From: Candidatus Caenarcanales bacterium
GTDB taxonomy: Bacteria > Cyanobacteriota > Vampirovibrionia > LMEP-6097
Assembly (NCBI GenBank): GCA_021299565.1
Contig: JAJTHA010000100.1
Location: 1-6,124 of the forward strand
Direction of reading: 5' to 3'
Length of the DNA stretch: 6,124 nucleotides
The position numbers and the translations under genes are program-made. Every line of letters starts with the position of its first letter. Position 1 is the stretch's first letter. The notes under the pieces were generated by a model that was not told the DNA's origin, searched no databases, and was given only the letters and a program-made list of their open reading frames with translations. Positions 1-5,130 of this stretch are shown here, one piece after another.

Positions 1-1
1 A

Positions 2-166
2 ACACTTTGGCAAGATTTTCAAAGGCAGTTTTTTAGTGATCGCATAGCTAACAAAAACAACTCCAAATTAAAAGTATTTTGACAAGAGCTAATCAGAGAA
101 TTCAACAGAAAAAATCCTCATAATAAAATCATTCTCAGCAAAGAGTTTGCAAACGATACAACTCAA
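2..166 (+). other. 5' continuation of kinase-like copy 1, interrupted by an in-frame TGA
   Basis: The frame of the gene at 167-1435 stays open to the left edge of the window except for one TGA at 80-82. Translated upstream of that codon it contains the pattern W-x2-FQ-x2-FF. Kinase-like copy 2 has the same pattern (W11, F14, Q15, F18, F19). Just after the TGA, QELIREFNRK aligns without gaps to QKLYDEFRRK of copy 2 (residues 33-42), with the TGA opposite a leucine. Both sides of the TGA therefore look like real coding sequence, and the gene starts before the window. The interruption may be a nonsense mutation (TTA to TGA is one change), a sequencing error or a recoded codon. No start codon other than the TTG at 167 lies between the TGA and the long open frame. 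Confidence 0.7.
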
Positions 167-1435
167 TTGGCAAGAGCGATTAACACGCATATTAGCCAAG
201 AAGAGCAAGTGTTGATCTGGAAAGTTTTGTCAAAAAATATTCGCTTAAAAGCAATCAAGGAACAGAAAATAAAATATGGCACCAAAGCATTTGAACACGA
301 TCAAATGCCCAGAATTATTACCGAGAAAACCAGAGCAGCTTATAAGCAAGCCATTATGGCAAATCAAAAATTCCAAGAAGCTGGTTTTAGTTTTTTGGGT
401 ATGGGCTTCGGGGGTGCTGCTTTCAAAGTCAATGACTCTTTTGGCAAGAATTCTATAGCGCCCAATTATGTACTAAAGGTCTGTGCAGCAGCACCAAGCG
501 CCAGTGATAATAAACTATTTGCGCCGCTCAATATTGAATATCAAGAACTAGAAAAACTAACAAAATTTTCTCAAGAATATTCGGCACAACAAAAGCAAAA
601 CGAACATTTTTCTCAAACACTCGCTGGGATTGTTGATGGTGAGCAGCACTGGCAATATATAGGATTTAATGATCCGAATAATCCCAAAGGCTCTGTGCTT
701 GCAACAATTTATCAACCCGGAAAAAATATTTATGAAAATGCTTTATGTGATTTGCAATGGAGACGAGAATGTATTTCCAATCTACATTGTCAAGATGAAG
801 AACGCTTAAACCCATATTTATTAAATGGCATTACAGATAAAGAGCTCAAAGATCTAATCAAATACTACTTAGCTCTTGCTGATAAAGAAATTAGTTTTTA
901 TGATTTGTTTTTGCATAATATGCATTATGTAGAAGAAGACAAATCGCTTCGATTTGTAGATTCCTTTGCCAATTCAAGACCCATTCATCAAAGTATTAAA
1001 GAGGCTCGCAAAAAGTTTCCTTTGGATACTTGTATTTTTGACTTGGTAACATTTTTGGTTCTGCAAGAACAAAGTCATCCTTATGCCGTAACTGTTAGAA
1101 GCGATGAAAGAGCAACACTAGCAGCTTTGCATCAATGTTCTCTTGCTGACAAAAAAAAATTAGCTGAAAAACCATTTTTGGCCAATCTCGATAAAAAACT
1201 AGAGCAAATTATTCGCTGTTTAGATGCATTAGCGAGAGAAAATGTTTTGGACAAAAATAGTCTAAGGCAATCAATAGAACGACTTATTAGTTTTAATGAG
1301 TATTCTGCTTATTATGAGCCTTATTACAATTCTGCTCTTAAAAAAGATTTTGACCGAATAACCCCAAGAGGGAAGCGGTTTTTGCTTGAAATCGCAAAAA
1401 GATTCAAGGTATTATCAGCTAATGGAAACCCCTGA
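167..1435 (+). CDS. Kinase-fold protein of unknown family, copy 1 (N-terminus probably truncated)
   Basis: This is the uninterrupted 422-codon part of the gene, from a TTG at 167 to a TGA. Numbered from that TTG, I see a glycine-rich loop GMGFGG (78-83), a VLKV lysine (K104), a hinge-like stretch around LATIYQPG (178-185), and YDLFLHN with D246 and N251, spaced as in HRDxxxxN. D265 in FVDSF lies 14 residues after N251, where the metal-binding DFG Asp would sit. FDLVTFL (291-297) may be an alpha-F-like helix. These residues suggest an active ATP-dependent phosphotransferase fold, but the substrate is unknown and I recognise no named family. There is no signal peptide or membrane segment. The TTG has no Shine-Dalgarno site and homology to copy 2 continues upstream of it, so it is probably not the natural start. 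The downstream neighbour is a diverged paralogue. The C-terminal FDRITPRG matches FDRLTPIG of copy 2, which supports an end near the annotated stop. Confidence 0.85.
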   Translation: MARAINTHISQEEQVLIWKVLSKNIRLKAIKEQKIKYGTKAFEHDQMPRIITEKTRAAYKQAIMANQKFQEAGFSFLGMGFGGAAFKVNDSFGKNSIAPNYVLKVCAAAPSASDNKLFAPLNIEYQELEKLTKFSQEYSAQQKQNEHFSQTLAGIVDGEQHWQYIGFNDPNNPKGSVLATIYQPGKNIYENALCDLQWRRECISNLHCQDEERLNPYLLNGITDKELKDLIKYYLALADKEISFYDLFLHNMHYVEEDKSLRFVDSFANSRPIHQSIKEARKKFPLDTCIFDLVTFLVLQEQSHPYAVTVRSDERATLAALHQCSLADKKKLAEKPFLANLDKKLEQIIRCLDALARENVLDKNSLRQSIERLISFNEYSAYYEPYYNSALKKDFDRITPRGKRFLLEIAKRFKVLSANGNP

Positions 1436-1468
1436 TATTCTCTAGAGAAGATGTATCTATATATTTTT

Positions 1469-1477
1469 TGCTATAAT
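1469..1477 (+). promoter_or_regulatory. Extended -10 promoter box before kinase-like copy 2
   Basis: TGCTATAAT is a perfect TATAAT with the TGn extension, in the gap between the two paralogues. I find no good -35 at 16-18 bp, which is common for extended -10 promoters. The predicted RNA start is near 1484, about 14 nt before the ATG at 1498 and about 110 nt before the TTG at 1594. The same TGCTATAAT motif precedes the toxin-antitoxin genes in this window. Confidence 0.5.
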
Positions 1478-1527
1478 AAGTGATTAATTTAGATAAGATG
1501 CGGGATTGACAATCCATTGGAGTTCAT

Positions 1528-1554
1528 ATCAGTCAAATCAGTCAAATCAATCAA
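1528..1554 (+). repeat. Three tandem 9-bp repeats at the head of copy 2
   Basis: ATCAGTCAA occurs twice and is followed by ATCAATCAA (one mismatch), head to tail. In the frame of kinase-like copy 2 it reads I-S-Q, I-S-Q, I-N-Q, and the 9-bp unit keeps that frame. The repeat lies between the in-frame TGA (1507-1509) and the TTG start (1594). It is either part of an N-terminal extension or leader sequence. Confidence 0.8.
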
Positions 1555-1593
1555 CAATTTAACAGCTTAAACCGAGAGGATCTAAACTCTCTT

Positions 1594-3033
1594 TTGACTA
1601 GAGTTAATCAATTGAGGACAGATTGGGGAAAATTCCAATCCGATTTTTTTACTTCTTCGCAAACAGGTTCTGGAAATAATCAAGCGCTACAAAAACTATA
1701 TGATGAGTTCAGAAGAAAATCTATTGAAGAATTGTGCAAAGGCAAATCAGAAGATGTTTGTCAAAAAATTAGACAAAGGAATAGTGATCGAACAGATTTA
1801 ACTTGTGTGAATACTCTTGCGAGCAAAGTTACAAAAAAAGGCAAAAGAAAAGTACCAATTGGAGAGACCATATGGAGAAGACTTGCACCTCAAACTATTG
1901 AAGAAGCCACACTGGAACAATTAGGTAAATTTGGAACGGTTGAATTTAGAACTAGTAGAATTGCAAGAATCTTTGCAGAAAAAACTAGAGCTTGGTATTC
2001 CAAGAACGTATCCAGATTTTTTCAAAATCAAAAGGATGTAAATTTTTTGGGCATGGGCTATGGAGGTGCGGCATTTGAAATAAAACATCCTATTAGTGGT
2101 GGCGCAGAAGAAAACGTTGTCGTGAAACTACCAGTGGCTAAACCTGGCACTCCTAGAGAACAAAGGGTTGCCGACATAGGTGATGACCGCAAAGTAATGA
2201 CTCAAATTCATGGTATCCCTGAAATCGCGGACAGCTTATTCTCTCCCAAACTTTGGACAGCAAATGTCAATGGCAGAATAATTTTTCCTGAAACTGATGC
2301 AAAAGATTTGATGCTACTTAGAAGGCAACCGGGTTTTAATATTTATCAACAAGCAGTTGATGAATCACGTTTCTGGCACAAACAAGAATATAATCAAATC
2401 AATAATCCATATGTTTGGGATCAAATTGATGATAAAACTCTTTTGGATTTAGTGGGTTTCTATTTGAGCTTATGCCGCAACAAAATTGATTTCCATGATT
2501 TGTTTTCTCAAAATACTCTTTATGATCCTGAAACAAAATCATTATATTTCGTAGACATTTATTCAAAACCAGAAACCGATAAACAAAAAGGATTAGTTAA
2601 TGCTAGAGAAAATTTTCCATTAGAAACATGTCTTTTTGATATGCTCACCTTCCTTCATTCTTTTGATCAAAATCATCCAATTGTTGATGCTATAAAGACT
2701 AATATCAGAATCAATTTAATGGCTCGTGATGAAACCAACGGAAATTCTTATGATGCAGACTCAACAGAGCAGGAATATCATCAATTAAGAGAAGCACGAA
2801 GAACTCAAATCAAAAGGGTATTTAAGCAAGGGATTGACAAAAAATTATTTACTAAAGAAGAGCTTATTACTGCGCTAAATCGGATTAGAGACGCACGAGA
2901 ACCTCAAACGGATCCTTTTCATGAACATATTTTTGGCAATGATTTTGAATATTTAGAAACTGATTTTGATAGATTAACCCCAATAGGAGATAAATTTATT
3001 TCTAGCTTCATTAGTGAATTGACACAAAAATAA
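1594..3033 (+). CDS. Kinase-fold protein of unknown family, copy 2
   Basis: This 479-aa protein (from the TTG at 1594) is a paralogue of copy 1. Conserved parts include a 44-residue gapless block before the glycine loop (92-135, with IW, GT, EKTRA shared), the loop GMGYGG (153-158), VVVK (K178), a hinge-like RRQPGFNIY (243-251), HDLFSQN (D302, N307), FVD (D321), FPLETCLFDMLTFL (341-354) and FDRLTP near the end. The catalytic pattern is complete, so phosphotransferase activity is plausible; the target is unknown. No signal peptide or membrane helix is visible, which suggests a cytosolic or exported-without-leader protein. The start is uncertain: the frame is open back to a TGA at 1507-1509, and an ATG at 1498 lies just beyond it, below a strong -10 box. 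AGGA at 1577-1580 is 13 nt from the TTG, too far for a normal ribosome site. The stop is TAA, 1 bp from the convergent Fe-S carrier gene. Confidence 0.88.
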   Translation: MTRVNQLRTDWGKFQSDFFTSSQTGSGNNQALQKLYDEFRRKSIEELCKGKSEDVCQKIRQRNSDRTDLTCVNTLASKVTKKGKRKVPIGETIWRRLAPQTIEEATLEQLGKFGTVEFRTSRIARIFAEKTRAWYSKNVSRFFQNQKDVNFLGMGYGGAAFEIKHPISGGAEENVVVKLPVAKPGTPREQRVADIGDDRKVMTQIHGIPEIADSLFSPKLWTANVNGRIIFPETDAKDLMLLRRQPGFNIYQQAVDESRFWHKQEYNQINNPYVWDQIDDKTLLDLVGFYLSLCRNKIDFHDLFSQNTLYDPETKSLYFVDIYSKPETDKQKGLVNARENFPLETCLFDMLTFLHSFDQNHPIVDAIKTNIRINLMARDETNGNSYDADSTEQEYHQLREARRTQIKRVFKQGIDKKLFTKEELITALNRIRDAREPQTDPFHEHIFGNDFEYLETDFDRLTPIGDKFISSFISELTQK

Positions 3034-3034
3034 T

Positions 3035-3370
3035 TTACTGCTCAATACTAAAACTCTTACCGCAATCACAGCAACTAGACGCATTAGGATTGGTGAATTT
3101 GAACTCACCATCTTCATCACAATCAAGCATCATTCCATTTAAGTAAATCGCACTTTTAGGGTCTATATAAAATTTCATAGAATGTGAATTTTGGACCAAA
3201 TCATTGTCCTTATAGTTATCAACTTTGGTTTCGTAGCTTTTGCCTGAGCAGCCACCATCATAAATCTCTAGCCTAAAACCATCCATACCGGCTTCAGCAG
3301 TTGATAACAACTCAGTAACTTTATGTAAAGCAGCTGGGGTGAAATGAATTATTTCTTGGGTTTCTTGCAT
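3035..3370 (-). CDS. A-type iron-sulfur cluster carrier (IscA/ErpA/HesB family)
   Basis: This 111-aa protein has the full family signature: C41 in GGCSGKSYE and the C-terminal pair C101/C103 in CDCGKSF (usual form CGCGxSF), preceded by FKFTNPN (90-96). DPKSAIYLNG (70-79) matches the usual VDxKSxxYLDG segment. Members of this family bind or pass on Fe-S clusters through these three cysteines in the cytosol during Fe-S protein maturation. Two extra cysteines (C84, C100) are present, and the stretch between YLNG and FKFTNPN is about three residues shorter than in E. coli IscA. No iscU, iscS or suf gene is nearby, so I cannot choose between IscA, ErpA and SufA. The ATG start is 26 bp below the higA-like stop, so read-through from the toxin-antitoxin promoter is possible. 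Confidence 0.92.
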   Translation of the reverse strand: MQETQEIIHFTPAALHKVTELLSTAEAGMDGFRLEIYDGGCSGKSYETKVDNYKDNDLVQNSHSMKFYIDPKSAIYLNGMMLDCDEDGEFKFTNPNASSCCDCGKSFSIEQ

Positions 3371-3384
3371 GATTATTAATATAT

Positions 3385-3390
3385 ATTATA
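3385..3390 (-). promoter_or_regulatory. Possible -10 box for the Fe-S carrier gene
   Basis: TATAAT on the - strand lies in the 26-bp gap after the antitoxin stop, with its last base 14 nt before the carrier ATG. It would start RNA about 8 nt before the ATG. It lacks the TGn extension and I see no convincing -35, and the gap is AT-rich, so this is tentative. Confidence 0.35.
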
Positions 3391-3396
3391 CCCTTT

Positions 3397-3714
3397 TTAA
3401 GCTTGAAACCTAATATTTAATCTAGTACCCGCAGCGTGGGCAATTCTCATAAGAAGATCTATGGAAGGAGTACGGCTATCTTTGCCACCTTCTAGCCTCG
3501 CTATAACTGGCTGAGTGGTTTGGACTTCTTTGGCAAATTCAGACTGGGTCATGCCTGTTTTTTTACGAATATCTCTAATCATTTTTGCAATATTATTGAT
3601 AAGTTGTTCTTTTTGATAGAGCTCGGCAAAATTTGGATCTTTCATGTTCTGATTAATCACTGATTTCAAACTAATTACTTTTGGAGTTTTTCTATTCTTT
3701 GTAATATTTTTCAT
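3397..3714 (-). CDS. higA: HigA-like antitoxin, XRE-family helix-turn-helix protein
   Basis: This 105-aa protein has a Cro/C1-type HTH in its C-terminal half: IRKKTGMTQSEFAKEV (49-64), then TTQPVIARLEGG (66-77) as the recognition helix, then the PSIDLLMRIAHAAG helix (83-96). Proteins of this type neutralise a HigB/RelE-like toxin and repress their own operon by binding a palindromic operator. The 48-residue N-terminal part is basic and could be the toxin-binding segment, which is inference. Its ATG lies inside the toxin gene (23-bp overlap), the toxin-first order typical of higBA loci and consistent with translational coupling. It ends with TAA. Confidence 0.88.
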   Translation of the reverse strand: MKNITKNRKTPKVISLKSVINQNMKDPNFAELYQKEQLINNIAKMIRDIRKKTGMTQSEFAKEVQTTQPVIARLEGGKDSRTPSIDLLMRIAHAAGTRLNIRFQA

Positions 3715-4045
3715 TTGCTTCTACCTCTTTTATTCTAGCTAATGCTATTTCGATTTCTTTCTTTGGGGCTTTCTGCGATTGCTTTTGATATACATGCAGT
3801 AAGACCATTCTTGTTTTAGCTAAGGTCACATAAAAAATTCTATGCCCGCCTGAACTAAGTTTAATTTTGATCTCCCATAGTTTACCTTCAATTTGTCTGA
3901 ATTCTACTCTGGGACTTTCGAAACCCATTTGCTCTATACTGTCTAAGCAAGCAAGTATTTTTGTTTTGTCTTTGAGACTTAAATCATCAATATAGTCCAG
4001 AATAGGACTTTTACCGCTTGACTTAGTATAGAAGAATAACTTCAT
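3692..4045 (-). CDS. higB: HigB/RelE-type toxin (phage-derived Gp49-like family)
   Basis: This 117-aa basic protein has the features of the Gp49-like branch of the RelE/ParE superfamily (PF05973): LWEIKIKL (56-63), HRIFYVT (68-74) with a central Arg, and a C-terminal VLLHVYQKQSQKAPKKEI (81-98). HigB toxins cleave mRNA in association with the ribosome; the basic residues here would contact RNA. I chose the ATG at 4045 over the TTG one codon upstream. It is the first gene of a two-gene operon with the antitoxin and ends with TAG inside it. A palindrome and an extended -10 box sit directly in front of it. Confidence 0.88.
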   Translation of the reverse strand: MKLFFYTKSSGKSPILDYIDDLSLKDKTKILACLDSIEQMGFESPRVEFRQIEGKLWEIKIKLSSGGHRIFYVTLAKTRMVLLHVYQKQSQKAPKKEIEIALARIKEVEANEKYYKE

Positions 4046-4050
4046 CAATT

Positions 4051-4070
4051 ATATACCCAATTGGATATAT
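4051..4070. promoter_or_regulatory. Palindromic operator of the toxin-antitoxin operon
   Basis: A 20-bp palindrome centred between 4060 and 4061 (core CCAATTGG with TATA arms) has a single mismatched pair. It lies between the -10 box and the toxin ATG and covers the predicted RNA start near 4066. That is where a HigA-type repressor would bind to shut off its own operon. Confidence 0.6.
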
Positions 4071-4072
4071 TA

Positions 4073-4081
4073 ATTATAGCA
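4073..4081 (-). promoter_or_regulatory. Extended -10 box of the toxin-antitoxin operon
   Basis: On the - strand this reads TGCTATAAT, identical to the box before kinase-like copy 2. The predicted RNA start is near 4066, giving a leader of about 20 nt. No clear -35 hexamer is visible. Confidence 0.6.
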
Positions 4082-4160
4082 TCTGAAGAATTAAAAGCTC
4101 ATATCCATCGTTTAACAAAGGATAATAAATACGACATTATTAATATATGTTTTACCCTTT

Positions 4161-4188
4161 TTGACTGGATAATTTTACATGCTATATT
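4161..4188 (+). promoter_or_regulatory. Promoter of the tRNA-Arg gene
   Basis: TTGACT (4161-4166), a 16-bp spacer and TATATT (4183-4188) with a TGC extension form a good housekeeping-type promoter. The predicted RNA start is near 4195, 18 nt before the mature tRNA. A small hairpin (AATGCG 4193-4198 with CGCATT 4206-4211) lies in the 5' leader. Confidence 0.7.
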
Positions 4189-4212
4189 TTTGAATGCGGT
4201 TTATTCGCATTA

Positions 4213-4289
4213 GCGCCTGTAGCTCAGCTGGATAGAGCATCTGCCTTCTAAGCAGAGGGTCACAAGTTCGAATCTTGTCAGGCGTGCCA
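4213..4289 (+). tRNA. tRNA-Arg (anticodon UCU), CCA encoded
   Basis: The cloverleaf folds completely. Acceptor GCGCCTG (4213-4219) pairs with CAGGCGT (4279-4285) with one G-U. The D stem is GCTC/GAGC. The anticodon stem TCTGC/GCAGA encloses CTTCTAA with TCT at 4247-4249. The variable loop is 5 nt, and the T stem ACAAG/CTTGT encloses TTCGAAT. Discriminator G4286 is followed by encoded CCA. UCU reads AGA and AGG, fitting the frequent AGA codons in these AT-rich genes. Its 3' end is duplicated twice downstream. Confidence 0.97.
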
Positions 4290-4291
4290 TT
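4276..4291 (+). repeat. tRNA 3'-end repeat, copy 1 (within the tRNA)
   Basis: TGTCAGGCGTGCCATT covers the end of the T stem, the acceptor 3' strand, CCA and two bases beyond. It recurs exactly at 4465-4480, and its last 13 bases recur at 5118-5130, all in the same orientation. The 3' end of a tRNA is the classic target of tyrosine recombinases. Confidence 0.8.
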
Positions 4292-4296
4292 ATCAT

Positions 4297-4330
4297 AAAT
4301 AAAATAGCCCCATATGGGGCTATTTTATTT
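4297..4330 (+). terminator. Rho-independent terminator of tRNA-Arg
   Basis: A perfect 15-bp stem (4297-4311 with 4316-4330) has a 4-nt ATAT loop. The GCCCC/GGGGC core is followed by a T-rich arm. The A-rich 5' arm would let it work in both directions. Confidence 0.9.
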
Positions 4331-4359
4331 CTATATGACTCTTCTAACACAATCCATTG

Positions 4360-4388
4360 CCAAGAAACGATTATCAATCGTTTCTTGG
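4360..4388. repeat. Inverted repeat, 13-bp stem
   Basis: CCAAGAAACGATT (4360-4372) pairs perfectly with 4376-4388 around a 3-nt loop. It is followed by GGTTCG rather than a T run, so it is not a standard terminator. Confidence 0.85.
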
Positions 4389-4395
4389 GTTCGAG

Positions 4396-4436
4396 TCGCA
4401 GCTTTGCTGCGATGCGCAGGCTTCAGAAAAAAGCCT
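4396..4436. repeat. Two consecutive small hairpins
   Basis: TCGCAGC-TTT-GCTGCGA (4396-4412) is followed by AGGCTT (4418-4423) pairing with AAGCCT (4431-4436). With the hairpin at 4360-4388 they make three stem-loops in 77 bp, a pattern seen in REP-type or other palindromic repeat elements and in structured RNAs. Confidence 0.7.
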
Positions 4437-4464
4437 AGTTCACTTGTTTGCTATTCTGCGCGAA

Positions 4465-4480
4465 TGTCAGGCGTGCCATT
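4465..4480 (+). repeat. tRNA 3'-end repeat, copy 2 (att-like)
   Basis: This is an exact 16-nt copy of 4276-4291, 189 bp downstream in direct orientation. The preceding bases do not form the rest of a tRNA, so it is an isolated 3' tail. Like the tRNA itself, it is followed at once by a strong terminator. That is the layout left when an element integrates into a tRNA 3' end and displaces the original tail. Confidence 0.75.
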
Positions 4481-4481
4481 T

Positions 4482-4519
4482 AAAAAGAAAGCCCCCATTT
4501 TCATGGGGGTTTTCTTTTT
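4482..4519 (+). terminator. Rho-independent terminator after repeat copy 2
   Basis: A 17-bp stem (4482-4498 with 4503-4519, one G-U pair) with a CCCCC/GGGGG core and a TTTC loop ends in a T-rich arm. It is unrelated in sequence to the terminator at 4297-4330 but holds the same position relative to the tRNA 3' end. No gene directly upstream on the + strand explains it. It is followed by about 170 bp before the next gene's stop on the - strand. Confidence 0.85.
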
Positions 4520-4584
4520 TGGTATCACCTTGCAAGATTCGAAGCTTTGTAGCAATAAAATCTATGATTTTGTGTCACGAGTGA

Positions 4585-4614
4585 GCAAGTACGTGATGGG
4601 CATCACGTACTTGC
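4585..4614. repeat. Near-perfect 30-bp palindrome
   Basis: GCAAGTACGTGATG (4585-4598) and its exact reverse complement (4601-4614) are separated by GG. No T run follows, so it is not a normal terminator. It could be a dimeric protein-binding site, a recombination or replication structure, or an RNA hairpin. Confidence 0.85.
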
Positions 4615-4690
4615 GCTTTCAACGGAGATTTTAAAATTCACAGAAAAATTTGGGGAGAATGTTTTGCGTCACCTTTGTCGTACCCGATCC

Positions 4691-5074
4691 CTAGTTCTGC
4701 AGAAATTTCAATACATTACTTTCGTGACTGTCCTTTGGAAATTGAATACTAGAAAGAGACTTACTAAGAATTGTCCCTAGAGCTTTAATATGATTTTTGG
4801 CTGAAGCCAACTCACCTAAAAAATTAACTAAATCATTTACTTGTGACGTAGAATCATCTTTAACTATATTAGTATTCAGACGAAGCTCTTGCCCTTCTTT
4901 ACCCGGATCGTGAAATTCTCGCAAAATCTTCGTCAACTGCTCACGTGAATAATTAATGCTAGGATTTTCATTTCCTTCTTGTCCCTTGAGATTGTGAGCG
5001 AATTGGCTGGCATTTGATAAAGCAATCCTTGCTTCATTAGTGTGTAAGTAGAGCTGTCTAGGGTCAAATTGCAT
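4691..5074 (-). CDS. Hypothetical protein, 127 aa, mostly helical
   Basis: I do not recognise this family. The protein is hydrophilic, without signal peptide, membrane segment or cysteines. Stretches such as HTNEARIALSNASQFAHNL (11-29) and SQVNDLVNFLGELASAKNH (76-94) look like amphipathic helices, with a polar, probably flexible middle (30-75). The ATG at 5074 fits a -10 box at 5082-5090, which would start RNA at about 5075. The stop is TAG. It is transcribed away from the 5195-5797 gene and lies between tRNA-end repeats 2 and 3, so it may be cargo of a small integrated element (inference). Confidence 0.7.
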   Translation of the reverse strand: MQFDPRQLYLHTNEARIALSNASQFAHNLKGQEGNENPSINYSREQLTKILREFHDPGKEGQELRLNTNIVKDDSTSQVNDLVNFLGELASAKNHIKALGTILSKSLSSIQFPKDSHESNVLKFLQN

Positions 5075-5081
5075 ACCTAAA

Positions 5082-5090
5082 ATAATAGCA
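5082..5090 (-). promoter_or_regulatory. Extended -10 box placing the RNA start at the ATG
   Basis: The - strand reads TGCTATTAT, one base from the TGCTATAAT boxes elsewhere in the window. Counting from its last base, the RNA start falls at about 5075, next to the ATG at 5074-5072. This predicts a leaderless mRNA for the 127-aa gene. Confidence 0.5.
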
Positions 5091-5117
5091 GGCAGATATT
5101 GAGAATTACTGGAATAC

Positions 5118-5130
5118 CAGGCGTGCCATT
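5118..5130 (+). repeat. tRNA 3'-end repeat, copy 3 (att-like)
   Basis: CAGGCGTGCCATT is an exact 13-nt copy of the tRNA-Arg acceptor 3' strand, CCA and two following bases, in direct orientation 650 bp after copy 2. The next base (T) is shared with copy 2 but not with the tRNA. It lies between the two divergent hypothetical genes, with no terminator after it. A 13-nt match in so short a window is not expected by chance. Confidence 0.65.

Larger units (their letters stand above)
4331..4690. other. Gene-free hairpin-rich stretch downstream of the tRNA
   Basis: No credible gene is present here: the short open frames run through hairpins, tRNA-end repeat and terminator, and lack family-like sequence. 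The stretch holds inverted repeats (4360-4388, 4396-4412, 4418-4436), tRNA-end repeat copy 2 (4465-4480), a strong terminator (4482-4519), a weak 6-bp hairpin (4557-4571) and a long palindrome (4585-4614). It could encode structured small RNAs or be the remnant of a small element; neither is shown. Confidence 0.6.

Noticed and set aside
276..458. 60-codon + strand open frame inside kinase-like copy 1
   Set aside because: It lies wholly within the conserved glycine-loop region of copy 1 in another frame and has no family-like sequence.
2..1492. UGA read as glycine (genetic code 25)
   Set aside because: Glycine is common in these proteins and always written GGN; a glycine UGA code would give many in-frame TGA codons, not one or two.
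4384..4395. GGGTTCGAGTC resembling a tRNA T arm
   Set aside because: The stem partner is absent and the bases belong to flanking hairpins; probably coincidence or a very short remnant.
4402..4478. A second, degenerate tRNA ending at repeat copy 2
   Set aside because: No matching acceptor 5' strand, D arm or anticodon stem can be folded in the 77 bases before the repeated CCA; only the 3' tail is shared.
4314..4634. Overlapping + strand open frames of 75 and 106 codons (4314-4634, 4357-4584)
   Set aside because: They read through the tRNA terminator arm, three hairpins, the tRNA-end repeat and another terminator; a coding role is not credible.
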